A stretch of DNA of 64,000 nt. Origin: Lachnospiraceae bacterium (lineage in GTDB: Bacteria > Bacillota > Clostridia > Lachnospirales > Lachnospiraceae). Every line of letters begins with the position of its first letter. The first letter of the stretch is position 1. A program made the translations under genes and the position numbers. The stretch is taken from positions 1-64,000 of the forward strand of contig CAJTIU010000026.1 of assembly GCA_910576335.1 (NCBI GenBank), given 5' to 3'. The notes under the pieces were generated by a model. It did no database searches, was not told where the DNA came from, and saw only the letters and a program-made list of their open reading frames with translations. This document shows, one piece after another, positions 15,892-26,812 of the stretch.

Positions 15892-17652
15892 ATGGTAAAA
15901 TTAGAAATATCAATTAAGAAAGTATGGACAGGGGATATGGACACAAGTGAGATCTTATACAAATCAGTCCTTAATATTGCTCTTCTGGTTCTTATGGCGA
16001 ATCTGATGTTAAAGTCAAAAATTGTCAGAGACAGCCTGCTGCAGGAGAAGCGCAGCCTTAAGAGCCAGGTGCTGCTGTCAGCAGTCTTCGGAGGACTGGT
16101 CATTTTGTCAACCTGCACAGCGATGGATACGGGATACTATAACATTAATACCCGTGTCATCGGGGCAATGGCAGCAGGGCTTTTAGGGGGGCCTGTTGTG
16201 GGTCTCTATGCATCCCTGATCGGGGCGGTCTATGCATATGTCTTTTCCTCGCCCCAGGTATTTGCCATGGCGGCGGCTTTTTCAACGATGATGTTCGGAC
16301 TGCTGGGCGGCGGCTTTTATCCATATTTTCAGAGGGGAAAATGGAAATACATGGATTTATTTCTCCTGGCCTGTTTTGCGGAGGTGTGCGACATGGTGTG
16401 CCTGCTCCGGTTTGCCGCGCCGGTACAGATGGCTCTTAATTCGATTTTCGAGATATCCGTGCCTATGATACTGATTAATTCTGTGGGGATTTTAATTTTT
16501 ATCTCCAGCTTTGATACGGTCTTTATGTTCCAGGATATCGAAAGCAGCCGCCAGCTTCAGAGGGCGTCTGAGCTTGCAGGAAGATGCCTTCCTCTCTTTC
16601 ATGAGGGAATCGGCAGCCGGGAAAACATGCAGAGGCTTTCAGAAACGATGCTTTCAGAGACAGACTGGGCAGGCGTCATGATTACAGACAGGCAGGAGAT
16701 CATTGCAGACAGCCAGAAAGAAGCAGCTAAGAGCGCCAGATTTGGTACAGGGATACCGGATGTTGGAAAGAAGGCAATGCAGTCAGGCGAAGTGGAGGTC
16801 ATGTACAAGGTTCCGGTTGCCAGCCCCTGGTATGAAGTGATGAAGGATTACTCCCTCGTGGCATCCCCATTTGTCATCCGGAACCGCGCCATTGGCTGTC
16901 TGATTGTCTGGGTGAAGAAAAAATGGGTCCTACAGCAGAGCGAGCTTAAGATTCTGCAGAATCTGACCACCTTAAGCTCTTATCAGATTGCCCTGGCGGA
17001 GCTGGAGCAGCAGAGCGCCATGCGCCAGAAGGCAGAATTCAAGGCGCTGCAGTTCCAGGTGAATCCTCATTTCCTTTTTAATGCACTAAACACCATATCT
17101 TGTGTCTGCAGAGAGGAGCCGGAGCGCGCCCGGGAGCTTTTAGTGACGCTTGCCAGTTATTTCCGGTATAACCTGAATTATGATGCATATATGGTACCCC
17201 TTGAGGAGGAACTTGAGCATGTGCAGGATTATCTGGAAATCGAAAAGGCAAGATTTGAGGAGAATCTGGCTGTTACATTTGATGTGCCAGACTGCATGGA
17301 TATAGAGATTCCGACACTGATCCTGCAGCCTATTGTGGAAAATGCAGTCCGTTATGGCATAAACCGCGCCGGAAAGCGGATTGTAAATATCTGTGTGCAG
17401 GAGGAGGCGGACGGTTTTTTGGTGCGCATCTGTGACGAGGGAAAAGGGATACCGGAAGAAATCTTACAAAAGCTTGCTAATGACGAGCCGATTGGAACAA
17501 GTATAGGTCTCAGTAATGTGCACAAAAGGATGAAGAGCCTGTATGGGGAAGAAAACGGGCTTCACATCAAGAGCTCTCTGCAGGGAACCTGCGTTGGAAT
17601 GCATTTTTTAAATCAAAGAGGAGGAGAGACGGATGAAAATCGCGGTCATTGA
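15892..17652 (+). CDS. lytS: LytS-type sensor histidine kinase
   Basis: The 586-residue kinase has five to six N-terminal helices of the 5TM-Lyt type, including AMAAGLLGGPVVGLYASLIG (about 30-220). A GAF-like domain follows (about 230-370), then the LytS-class histidine box FQVNPHFLFNALNTI with H393 and an ATPase domain (ILQPIVENAVRYG, DEGKGI). ATG 15892 has AAAGG six bases upstream; ATG 15937 is an alternative. It overlaps the response regulator by 20 bases. LytS kinases sense membrane or metabolic signals such as extracellular pyruvate; the signal here is not evident. Confidence 0.93.
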   Translation: MVKLEISIKKVWTGDMDTSEILYKSVLNIALLVLMANLMLKSKIVRDSLLQEKRSLKSQVLLSAVFGGLVILSTCTAMDTGYYNINTRVIGAMAAGLLGGPVVGLYASLIGAVYAYVFSSPQVFAMAAAFSTMMFGLLGGGFYPYFQRGKWKYMDLFLLACFAEVCDMVCLLRFAAPVQMALNSIFEISVPMILINSVGILIFISSFDTVFMFQDIESSRQLQRASELAGRCLPLFHEGIGSRENMQRLSETMLSETDWAGVMITDRQEIIADSQKEAAKSARFGTGIPDVGKKAMQSGEVEVMYKVPVASPWYEVMKDYSLVASPFVIRNRAIGCLIVWVKKKWVLQQSELKILQNLTTLSSYQIALAELEQQSAMRQKAEFKALQFQVNPHFLFNALNTISCVCREEPERARELLVTLASYFRYNLNYDAYMVPLEEELEHVQDYLEIEKARFEENLAVTFDVPDCMDIEIPTLILQPIVENAVRYGINRAGKRIVNICVQEEADGFLVRICDEGKGIPEEILQKLANDEPIGTSIGLSNVHKRMKSLYGEENGLHIKSSLQGTCVGMHFLNQRGGETDENRGH

Positions 17653-18373
17653 TGATGAAAGACCCGCAAGAAGCGAGCTGTGCCATCAGCTCACAGCATT
17701 ACTCCCAGAGGCAGTCATCGAAGAGGGGGACAGCGGGGCAAGAGCCCTGGAGATGGCAGGAGAGACAGCATACGATTTGTTTTTCCTTGATATCAATCTG
17801 GGAGACATTAACGGCACTGTTCTGGTAAACGCACTCAGAAATATGCATCCTGGTATGAAAGTCATCTTTGTTACAGCATATTCAGAATATGCTGTAAAAG
17901 CTTTCGAACTCGGCGTGGAAGACTACATCATGAAACCCTTTGACAAAAGAAGACTCGAAAAGATGCTGAAAAAGTGCGGAATCGTAGAATCCAGGAGTAC
18001 TCCCGGCACATGGGGAAGCAGCGGCGGCAGGATAAAAAAACTGGCAATTAACACAGCCGGACGTACAATCTTCGAGGATCTGGACCATATCGTATTCATT
18101 GAGACCTATAACAGAGGCTGCCTGATCCATACGACAAAAGAAGAATACTTTGAAGGAAAGCCCATTGGAGATTTCGAAAAAAAGCTTTCAGAGATGGGCT
18201 TCTTTCGATGCCAGAAGAGTTATTTGATCAACGTGGGAAAAGTAAAAGAGATGTTTTTGTGGAAAAATAACAGCTTTGCCATCAAGATGGAGGGATACGA
18301 GAATCATATTCTTCCAGTAGGACGGGAGAGAATCAAAACATTGAGAACCCTGTTGGGGACGGGGCATTTTTAA
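17633..18373 (+). CDS. lytR: LytTR-family response regulator
   Basis: The 246-residue protein has a receiver domain with D7-D8, phosphoacceptor D53 and the KPF motif (YIMKPFDKRR). A LytTR DNA-binding domain spans about 140-240 (FFRCQKSYLINVGKV). AGGAGGAGAG precedes the ATG inside the kinase gene. The last seven residues, LLGTGHF, and the stop codon are encoded by a large palindrome, so the native C-terminus was probably slightly different. Glycerol kinase follows on the same strand 46 bases later, which raises the possibility that this pair controls glycerol use. Confidence 0.93.
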   Translation: MKIAVIDDERPARSELCHQLTALLPEAVIEEGDSGARALEMAGETAYDLFFLDINLGDINGTVLVNALRNMHPGMKVIFVTAYSEYAVKAFELGVEDYIMKPFDKRRLEKMLKKCGIVESRSTPGTWGSSGGRIKKLAINTAGRTIFEDLDHIVFIETYNRGCLIHTTKEEYFEGKPIGDFEKKLSEMGFFRCQKSYLINVGKVKEMFLWKNNSFAIKMEGYENHILPVGRERIKTLRTLLGTGHF

Positions 18374-18393
18374 AAATGCCCCGTCCCCAACAG
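18350..18393. repeat. 44-base perfect palindrome at the lytR 3' end
   Basis: Arms of 22 bases meet at 18371/18372. The left arm contains TTGGGGACGGGGCATTTTT and the right arm is its exact complement. The same 38-base core is at 44322-44359. It contains the lytR stop codon and would form a very stable terminator-like hairpin in either direction. Confidence 0.9.
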
Positions 18394-18416
18394 AAGATGT
18401 TATATAAGGAGGCTGA

Positions 18417-19919
<1,503 letters not shown>

Positions 19920-19925
19920 AAAAAT

Positions 19926-20105
19926 ATGGAAAAATTAAAACTTACGTGCGGCGCATGTAAAAACGCCTGCCAGCTTATTGTAGAATATGAGGACGACGAG
20001 GTGTGGGATGTCACAGGAAATAATTGCATGAAGGGTATGATATTTGCCCAGGGAGAGGTTACAAAGAATTGCCTGTCCGAAGAAAAAATAAGTAATAATA
20101 AGTAA
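19926..20105 (+). CDS. 59-residue cysteine-rich protein, mini DUF1667-like
   Basis: Starting six bases after glpK, the frame reads LKLTCGACKNACQLIVEYED and ends with NNCMKGMIFAQGEV and a short polar tail. The CxxCxxxC plus a later Cys resemble the N-terminal metal or Fe-S half of DUF1667 proteins, which sit in glycerol operons with GlpA/GlpB-like oxidoreductases. The usual length is about 120 residues, so it lacks the second half. It may be a truncated relic or a free-standing redox module. The coupled position argues for co-expression with glpK. Confidence 0.7.
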   Translation: MEKLKLTCGACKNACQLIVEYEDDEVWDVTGNNCMKGMIFAQGEVTKNCLSEEKISNNK

Positions 20106-20223
20106 TTTTGTAGACATTTTGTGGGAAATATACTAGAATATCTTTGTTGACGCAATTGTAGCTGCTTAGTGAAGGTACTGGGCCGTTACACATAATTTAA
20201 GTAAAGAGAAGGGGATAAGTTTT

Positions 20224-21471
20224 ATGCAGAGAAACGTAATAGTAGGACAATCGGGCGGACCGACAGCAGCCATTAACTCAAGCCTTGCAGGAGTGTACCG
20301 TACAGCAAAGGACCGCGGAGCGAAAAAGGTATACGGAATGCTTCATGGGGTACAGGGATTACTGGAAGAGAAGTATATTGACCTTTCTGACCATATTAAA
20401 ACAGAGCTTGACGTTGAGCTGTTAAAGAGGACGCCGGCGGCATTTCTTGGTTCATGCCGTTATAAGCTTCCGGAGATTCATGAGGATCGGGAAGTATATG
20501 ACCGGATTCTCGACATCCTTGACAAGCTTGATATAGAAGCATTTATCTATATTGGCGGCAATGACTCCATGGATACGATTAAGAAATTATCAGATTACGC
20601 CATTATTACAGGACATCCGACAAGATTTATCGGCTGCCCGAAGACAATTGATAATGACCTTGCCCTTACAGACCACACGCCAGGGTATGGAAGCGCAGCG
20701 AAGTATATTGGTACTTCCATGAAAGAGATCATCCGCGACAGCTTTTGTCTGGAATACAGTAAGGGGCTTGTTTCCATTGTTGAGGTAATGGGAAGAAATG
20801 CAGGATGGCTTACAGGTGCAACGGCTCTTGCCAAGGGAGAGGACTGTGAAGGACCAGACCTTATTTATCTGCCAGAGATTCCTTTTAATCTCCAAAAGTT
20901 CGGCGATAAGGTAAAGGCGCTTCTCGAAAGGAAGACATCTGTTGTTGTTGCGGTATCTGAGGGCATCCATACAGAGGACGGAACCTATGTATGTGAGCTT
21001 GGAAACAGCATTGAATTTGTAGATGCTTTCGGCCACAAGCAGTTATCCGGAACCGCGGCATATCTGGCAAGCTTTATTGCCGGCGAGGTGGGATGCAAGA
21101 CCCGTGCAATTGAGTTCAGCACCCTGCAGCGTTCCGCATCTCATTCTGCATCTCGTGTAGATATTCTGGAAGCTTATCAGGTAGGCGGTGCTGCAGTGAA
21201 GGCAGCAGATGAGGGAGACTCCGGAAAGATGGTAGTACTCCAGAGACTTTCTGATGATCCGTATCAGTGCGGAACAGAGTTAAAGGATGTACACAAGATT
21301 GCGAATGATGAGAAGCTCGTTCCGAGAGAGTGGGTAAACGAAGACGGAAGCTATGTTACAAATGAGTTCCTGTCTTATGTAAGACCACTCATTCAGGGTG
21401 ATGTATCTCCGGTTATGGTAGACGGAATTCCGAGACATCTGTATACGCCGAAGGAGTTAAGCGAGAGGTAA
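20224..21471 (+). CDS. pfp: Diphosphate-dependent phosphofructokinase
   Basis: The 415-residue PfkA-family enzyme has the nucleotide/diphosphate loop GQSGGPTAAINSS and IGGNDSMDT (G111-G112-N113-D114). It also has catalytic P139-K140-T-I-D143-N-D and MGRNAGWLTGA. Asp in the GG(D/N)DS loop and Lys in PKTIDND mark diphosphate-using enzymes, which convert fructose-6-phosphate and PPi reversibly to fructose-1,6-bisphosphate in the cytoplasm. AGAGAAGGGG precedes the ATG. A paralogue is encoded at 41231-42454 on the other strand. Confidence 0.93.
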   Translation: MQRNVIVGQSGGPTAAINSSLAGVYRTAKDRGAKKVYGMLHGVQGLLEEKYIDLSDHIKTELDVELLKRTPAAFLGSCRYKLPEIHEDREVYDRILDILDKLDIEAFIYIGGNDSMDTIKKLSDYAIITGHPTRFIGCPKTIDNDLALTDHTPGYGSAAKYIGTSMKEIIRDSFCLEYSKGLVSIVEVMGRNAGWLTGATALAKGEDCEGPDLIYLPEIPFNLQKFGDKVKALLERKTSVVVAVSEGIHTEDGTYVCELGNSIEFVDAFGHKQLSGTAAYLASFIAGEVGCKTRAIEFSTLQRSASHSASRVDILEAYQVGGAAVKAADEGDSGKMVVLQRLSDDPYQCGTELKDVHKIANDEKLVPREWVNEDGSYVTNEFLSYVRPLIQGDVSPVMVDGIPRHLYTPKELSER

Positions 21472-21483
21472 TATGATGCAGGT

Positions 21484-21656
21484 GCGAGGGGCGGTTTAAC
21501 ACCAGCCCCTCGCTGAAAGCGACGTTACTGTTCACTCCGTGACCAGTAACATTCGCAGATCCATCTAAAATTCGCTCCGCGAATGGAATTTGCTCACTCC
21601 TGAATCACTTTCTTACGGTCTGTGCAGTAAATGCACAGACCTGTGTGAACAGTAAC
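21484..21656 (+). repeat. 3'-end hairpin repeat, copy A
   Basis: The copy begins 13 bases after pfp. First comes a stem GCGAGGGGC / GCCCCTCGC (21484-21513). Then GTTACTGTTCAC (21524-21535) is inverted as GTGAACAGTAAC (21645-21656), enclosing an inner stem GGTCTGTGCA / TGCACAGACC (21617-21641). The rest of the gap to 21833 is AT-rich promoter-like DNA without a gene. Confidence 0.8.
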
Positions 21657-21833
21657 AAAGCGACTTTCAAATAGAATTTTGCAACAAAATGTTGCTTGCA
21701 TTTTTTGTCAAAATAGTCTAGTATGATTAATATCTAGTATTTCTGGTTTTTATTCATGAATATCATAAATATTCAAAAAGCCAATCGGAAAATTTTTCCA
21801 GAATAATTAAAAATCAAAATTGAGGTGATGTGT

Positions 21834-23318
21834 ATGAATGATGCAGAAGGCTATGATGTGCTGCGTCTGATTGAACATAACAGGAACTGTTATATTAGTT
21901 CTGATTATGTAGAGGGAGTTCCTCTGATCAGGTGGCTTAAGCATCATCCGGATCTTTCTAAGGAACAATTATTTTTATGGATTCATGAAATGGCAAAACA
22001 GCTTGAATGTATACATAAATGCCGGGGAAAGCCCTGTTATAGATATGTGAATCCATACAGTATGATTATTACGAAAGACAACAGGCTTTACTTTCTTGAT
22101 GTGAGTGCAGAGGCTAATGAAGAGCTGCTCTCTGCCATGGGAAAGAGGAATGTTCGTGAATATTTCCTGCCTCCCAAAGAAGAGTATAGTCAGAAGGACA
22201 CATTTTTCCCCGATATCTATGGCCTGGGGAGAACAATACAATATTTATTGTCAGAATCAAGGCCGGATCCCAGACTCACGAAAAAAGAGGAGATCCAGTT
22301 TCAGAATATCCTGTTCAGAAGTATCAGTATTCATTCAAAAAGGACATATACAGGTGTGTCTGGACTTCGGAAGCAACTTCCCGTTTACCATAAATCCAGA
22401 AGAGTTTTTAAGAAAATCAGGCTTTTATTAATCCCCGCAGCCTTTTTGGTTTTCCTTACAGTAGCTTTTTTATACCAGGAAGAGACGGAAGAGATTTCTA
22501 TGGCACAGCAGATGATTCATGAGAAGAAGCCAGAAAAAAGTGAGGAGGAAAGGAAACAGCTGTCAGGTGAATTAAAAAACATGTCTCTTCTCAGAAGAGA
22601 GCTGGGATTTCTTTATTTCCTTGATAAAAAGGATTACAGAAAAAGCCATGAATACTTTGCAGAAGATGATAAAGACAAGAATTCAAAAGCTTTATCCCAG
22701 TTATCAGAATACATGCTGATGGGCCATGCAGCAGGGAAGGAGGCAGAGCTTCAGACATTATTAGGAGAGCTTGAAGACTGCACCCCCCAGGTCATGAGAG
22801 AGGAGTATGGACGATGCCTGGTCAGAGGCTATATGCTGCTTGACAGTGTGGAAGCGGCACATGCAGTTCTCCGTCTGGGAGATGAATGCATGGAGTATGC
22901 AGATGAGGAGGCAGCAGGGGAACTGACAGCTGCTATGGCGGTTTCTTATGAGAGACTGGGGGAAACGGGAAATGCAATAGAAAAATATTCGGATATGCTT
23001 GCCCGTGAGAAGGAGAAAAGCAGTAAGGAAAAGATTTATGAAAAGCTGATCCATCTGTGTCTTTATAATGAGGAGCCAGACAGGGCGCAAAGCATCTGCA
23101 GACAGGGAATCGATGAGCTTAAGGAAGCCTTAAGTCTCAGGCTTCTTCATATCAGAATGCTATGTGCAGATAAAACAGTGAAACGAAGGCAGTGTGCCAG
23201 GACAATCGAGGCGTATATCAGGGAGATGCCAGAGATAATAGAGGAAGAGGACTTTAAAACCATGTCAGGGGAGTATGGAATTACAATGAAGGGAGAAAAG
23301 GTATGTGTGGAAAGGTAA
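21834..23318 (+). CDS. Membrane pseudokinase with TPR-like C-terminal region
   Basis: The 494-residue protein starts at the third possible Met, eight bases after GAGG. Residues 1-190 resemble the C-lobe of a Ser/Thr kinase: hinge-like YISSDYVEGVPL, catalytic-loop position YRYVNP (69-74) where HRDxKP is expected, D89-V-S for DFG, and a conserved DIYGLG helix. The Gly-rich loop and ATP-binding Lys are absent, so it cannot be an active kinase. A membrane helix lies near 198-218. The rest is helical with TPR-like character (AVSYERLGETGNAIEKYSDM). It overlaps the next gene by 16 bases, so the two act together. The architecture recalls EssB, but no WXG100 or T7SS gene is near. Function is unknown. 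Confidence 0.7.
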   Translation: MNDAEGYDVLRLIEHNRNCYISSDYVEGVPLIRWLKHHPDLSKEQLFLWIHEMAKQLECIHKCRGKPCYRYVNPYSMIITKDNRLYFLDVSAEANEELLSAMGKRNVREYFLPPKEEYSQKDTFFPDIYGLGRTIQYLLSESRPDPRLTKKEEIQFQNILFRSISIHSKRTYTGVSGLRKQLPVYHKSRRVFKKIRLLLIPAAFLVFLTVAFLYQEETEEISMAQQMIHEKKPEKSEEERKQLSGELKNMSLLRRELGFLYFLDKKDYRKSHEYFAEDDKDKNSKALSQLSEYMLMGHAAGKEAELQTLLGELEDCTPQVMREEYGRCLVRGYMLLDSVEAAHAVLRLGDECMEYADEEAAGELTAAMAVSYERLGETGNAIEKYSDMLAREKEKSSKEKIYEKLIHLCLYNEEPDRAQSICRQGIDELKEALSLRLLHIRMLCADKTVKRRQCARTIEAYIREMPEIIEEEDFKTMSGEYGITMKGEKVCVER

Positions 23319-24613
23319 AGAGTATCGTGCTGCTGTTGTTGCTGCTTGTGATGATCTATTATCAGCATTCACCAGTACTACACGCAGAAGATATGAGGAA
23401 CGGGCAGGCTCCAGGGGAGCAGAAGAAAGAGGAGCAGAATAACAGTGAGTTTTGTGAGACAGAAAACGAATTTGCAGAAGAGAAGGAAGGAAAGGACAGT
23501 ACAGATGCAGAAAATGGAGACTATGAGAACAAAGAAGAGGTTCGGGAAGCAGAAGACCATACAGAAGGGGACGGAAGAGGAGATGACGGTGAAAATGATT
23601 ATCAGGGAGGTAGAGCGGAGAAGGAAAAAAAGGACGAGGAGACGGTTATAGGATATCATCTTGAACTTCCAGAGGCAGATGGAAAGAATGGGTATTATGT
23701 GAAAGCACCGACAGCGGTTCTGTCTCATAGAGGCAGGACCGGAAAAACGGTGTATTGTCTGGAACATTGTGGGGACACGGTGATAGAAGGAGAGTTAAGC
23801 AGGGATGGAGATGCACTGATATTCTCAGGCGGGCAGTTCTACGAGGGCGAAAATCTGCTGACCGTTTATATGGAGGATACAGAGGGAATGAGACTTGAAG
23901 ATACCATAAGGACAGAAAGAATACTTCTTGATACACAGTCTCCGGAAATAGTAATTAACGGTGCATCGGACCAGATGACAGCAGGGCGGACGGTTGAGAT
24001 TATATGTAAAGTATTCGAAAATAACCGGCTGGAGTCTTGCGAGGCGCAGATCAGCCTGAAAAATACAGACGGAGAACTCCGGCTCATTCCTCAGGCGGAG
24101 TGGAGCAGGCTTCAGGGGATCAGTGAAACGCTGTACGCTTTGTCTGAAAATGGAATCTATTTTTTAAAAGTAACGGCTGAGGATGCAGCCGGGAATTCAG
24201 ATACAAAAGAGTTACAGTTTACGATCGACAGGCAGAGCCAGGTGACTTCCTGCATACCAGATGCCGTGGAGGAAAATGCAGACAGGGACAGTCAGGAAAA
24301 AATCCCGAAGAATGCGCCGGAGGTTCTGTGTGAGGTGCCAGAAGCATATCAGTCCATAACATATGAAGCGGAGTCTGGAGAAACTGACATAGAAAAAGTT
24401 ATGTTACTGGAAGCAGGAAATATATTTCCAAAGAGACATGCAGCAAAAAAAGAGGTAAAGAAAAATGCGGAAAAGACAATGGAAAATGATTCGGAGTATT
24501 GGGGAAGATGTGGCGCAGGCATTATATCCGTAGTATGTGCCGCACTTATAACATGGTCAGCCCGGAGGAAAAGGAAATATGCATTAGCAGGCATATTCCC
24601 GCGCCGTGTATAA
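23303..24613 (+). CDS. Secreted, membrane-anchored protein with Ig-like domains
   Basis: The 436-residue protein has a signal peptide (MCGKVKSIVLLLLLLVMIYY through VLHA). A strongly acidic low-complexity stretch covers about residues 29-115. Ig-like beta domains follow, with the Firmicutes pattern DTQSPEIVING and EDAAGNSDTKELQFTIDR. A C-terminal helix GIISVVCAALITW precedes a basic tail RRKRK. The topology is outside the cell with a single C-terminal anchor. It overlaps the pseudokinase gene and converges on a histidine kinase gene 48 bases away. The acidic linker may cross the wall. I recognise no catalytic domain; a role as a surface sensor or adhesin partner of the pseudokinase is inference. 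Confidence 0.7.
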   Translation: MCGKVKSIVLLLLLLVMIYYQHSPVLHAEDMRNGQAPGEQKKEEQNNSEFCETENEFAEEKEGKDSTDAENGDYENKEEVREAEDHTEGDGRGDDGENDYQGGRAEKEKKDEETVIGYHLELPEADGKNGYYVKAPTAVLSHRGRTGKTVYCLEHCGDTVIEGELSRDGDALIFSGGQFYEGENLLTVYMEDTEGMRLEDTIRTERILLDTQSPEIVINGASDQMTAGRTVEIICKVFENNRLESCEAQISLKNTDGELRLIPQAEWSRLQGISETLYALSENGIYFLKVTAEDAAGNSDTKELQFTIDRQSQVTSCIPDAVEENADRDSQEKIPKNAPEVLCEVPEAYQSITYEAESGETDIEKVMLLEAGNIFPKRHAAKKEVKKNAEKTMENDSEYWGRCGAGIISVVCAALITWSARRKRKYALAGIFPRRV

Positions 24614-24660
24614 CAGCCCCGGTATACGTTGCCGAAGCCGTGATAATGGGGAAGGCTTTC

Positions 24661-25866
24661 CTATTTTTTTGCGCACGGCAATGTTACATGGAAAACATTT
24701 TTTCTGCCAGTGCTCTTTACACCGATTTTTCCATGATGCTTTACGACAATACTTTTTGCGATGGACAGCCCGAGACCAAGATGATTTGACGCGCTTTCCC
24801 TGGCCTCATCCTGCCGGTAAAAACGTTCGAACAGCTTTTCCTGCTGCCTGGCAGGAATGGGCTCCCCGGTGTTGGAAACGATGAGCCGTAATTTCCTGGA
24901 ACGGATGCAGGCGCTAATTTCAATACGTCCATCTTCTGGCGTGTAGCTGATTGCGTTGTCCAGGAGGATTGACATCAGACTTTGAAGCTGGTTTTCATTC
25001 CCGATAAACCACATGGGCTCATCAATCTGTACGTTCATATGAATCTTTTTTTCATATGCCACACTTTCCATGGGATAGATTACATTTAGGAGAGACTCAT
25101 CAAGGCGGAACTGCTGAAAAGTCTGCTCTGCATAGTGAGCATCCAGCCGTACCAGGGTCAGCATATTATTGATCAGAGTAACCATGCGTTCTGTTTCCAT
25201 TTCAATATACTGCAGATGCTTATTATCTCCGATTTCATCGGATAATAACTCTATATTTGTCCGTATGACAGTAAGGGGAGTTTTCAGTTCGTGGCTTGCA
25301 TTGGTCATAAACTTTTTTTCCGACTCCATAGATTCTTCCACAGGGTGAATCAGCCAGCCGGATAACTTCCTGGCAGCCATTATAAGGAAAAAGATACCCA
25401 CGACTGCTGCCACGCCGCTGAAGGTCATGAATGACAGTACATCAGGAAGAGCCTCTTTACTGCTGATCAGAATTAGGTAAGAACCATACTTCTTGGAAAA
25501 TTTGTAGAGATACGTTACCTTCCAGAAAAGTCGTTTTGATTCATTGTATGAGGGCACTTTTGAAGCATAGTTTATCAATTCTGAATTCTCCATGCTGGGA
25601 AAATGGTCTGATAAAAACCAGAAAGATCCATCGTCCCTTATTTGGAGAATACAGTACTCGATATCCTCGAAGTCCTCCCCGCCGCTGCCGGTTTCCAGGA
25701 ACTTATGCCAGCCGGTTTTTCTGATCTCGGAGCGCACCGCAGTACACAGCCCATTCATCTGATTTTTAAAATTTATCCAGTTTAAAGCTGCGATGCCTGT
25801 GAGCCAGAGTGCACCCAGTAAAATAATAAACAATGTACTTATTTTTCGCTGCAGTACTTTTATCAT
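24661..25866 (-). CDS. Sensor histidine kinase (OmpR/EnvZ class)
   Basis: The 401-residue kinase has a membrane helix at 8-28 and an external domain of about 115 residues. A second helix lies near 148-165, followed by the histidine box NASHELKTPLTVIRTN with H192. The ATPase domain has LLDNAISYT, SNTGEP and LGLGLSIAKSI. Its start overlaps the response regulator end by four bases. It converges with the Ig-like surface protein, so it could respond to that protein's state, but the only evidence is adjacency. Confidence 0.92.
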   Translation of the reverse strand: MIKVLQRKISTLFIILLGALWLTGIAALNWINFKNQMNGLCTAVRSEIRKTGWHKFLETGSGGEDFEDIEYCILQIRDDGSFWFLSDHFPSMENSELINYASKVPSYNESKRLFWKVTYLYKFSKKYGSYLILISSKEALPDVLSFMTFSGVAAVVGIFFLIMAARKLSGWLIHPVEESMESEKKFMTNASHELKTPLTVIRTNIELLSDEIGDNKHLQYIEMETERMVTLINNMLTLVRLDAHYAEQTFQQFRLDESLLNVIYPMESVAYEKKIHMNVQIDEPMWFIGNENQLQSLMSILLDNAISYTPEDGRIEISACIRSRKLRLIVSNTGEPIPARQQEKLFERFYRQDEARESASNHLGLGLSIAKSIVVKHHGKIGVKSTGRKNVFHVTLPCAKK

Positions 25867-26552
25867 AATCCTTCTCCATAGCTTTCGAATATGTAGCCAA
25901 TTCCCCGGACTGCCCGGATTCCGGCATTTATATGCAGGTTTTTAATCTTTTTCCGAAGAAATGATACATAGACTTCCACATTGTTATATTCTGCATTGGA
26001 CTCATAACCCCAGATTTTCGTTGCGATCTGTTCCTTTTCCAGTACCTGGTTCCGGTTCAGGAGGAAAAATTCCAGAAGCTGCAGCTCTTTGCCCGCAATT
26101 TTCATCGCCCTGCCGGTCTCTATATTTGTAAGCTTGCAGGTAGTGGTATTCAGCTCTAGATTTCCGGCCTTTAAGGATACAATCCCCTGACCCTTTTTCC
26201 GGCGGAGAATGGCTCCAATACGCATAAGAAGCTCACGCATCTCAAAGGGCTTTGTAACATAATCGTCCGCACCAAGTGCAAAGCCGTCCACTTTATCATC
26301 AAGCTCTGTCTTAGCTGACAGAATCAGTACCGGAACCTCATGTCCTTCCTCACGAATGGCGGACAGTACCTCATATCCATTCATCTTTGGAAGCATAAGA
26401 TCCAAAATTATAATATCATAAATACCGCTTACAGCGTTTTCATACCCGGATTGCCCGTCGCCTGCTACGTCTACCATATATCCTGCCTTCATTAAAACAT
26501 CTTTCAGGGTATCTGCCAGACGTTCCGAATCCTCCACGACCAAAACTCTCAT
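25863..26552 (-). CDS. OmpR-family response regulator
   Basis: The 229-residue protein has a receiver with E7-D8, phosphoacceptor D51 and KPFEMRELLMRI. The winged-helix output domain ends RAVRGIGYIFES. GAAAGGATGAGAACATC precedes the ATG on the minus strand. It is first in a two-gene operon with the kinase. The promoter must lie in the AT-rich 26553-26812 region, which holds no gene and also serves the divergent sulfotransferase-like gene. Confidence 0.92.
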   Translation of the reverse strand: MRVLVVEDSERLADTLKDVLMKAGYMVDVAGDGQSGYENAVSGIYDIIILDLMLPKMNGYEVLSAIREEGHEVPVLILSAKTELDDKVDGFALGADDYVTKPFEMRELLMRIGAILRRKKGQGIVSLKAGNLELNTTTCKLTNIETGRAMKIAGKELQLLEFFLLNRNQVLEKEQIATKIWGYESNAEYNNVEVYVSFLRKKIKNLHINAGIRAVRGIGYIFESYGEGL

Positions 26553-26812
26553 GATGTTCTCATCCTTTCCTCTCGATTTTAGAGTAAATCATTACATCTA
26601 TTATATACAAAATTTAACATTTTTCAATCATTTTTTCAAATTATTTTTTTATTTTTCTGAAATAGTTTTTTCAATGTCTTTTCAAGAAATCTATTTTAAG
26701 ATATCATTGCATTTGCAGGAAGACCATTGTGACTTCCAAACGAACTGATTGCCTGACGCAGCATATCTAGCTTATTGAAAAATGATTGAAAAATGATTGA
26801 AAGGTGTTTATT

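Noticed and set aside
21834-24613. Type VII secretion locus (EssB-like reading of the pseudokinase)
   Set aside because: No WXG100 protein, EssC ATPase or EsaA-like gene nearby, and the C-terminal TPR-like part is longer than in EssB. Kept as unknown.
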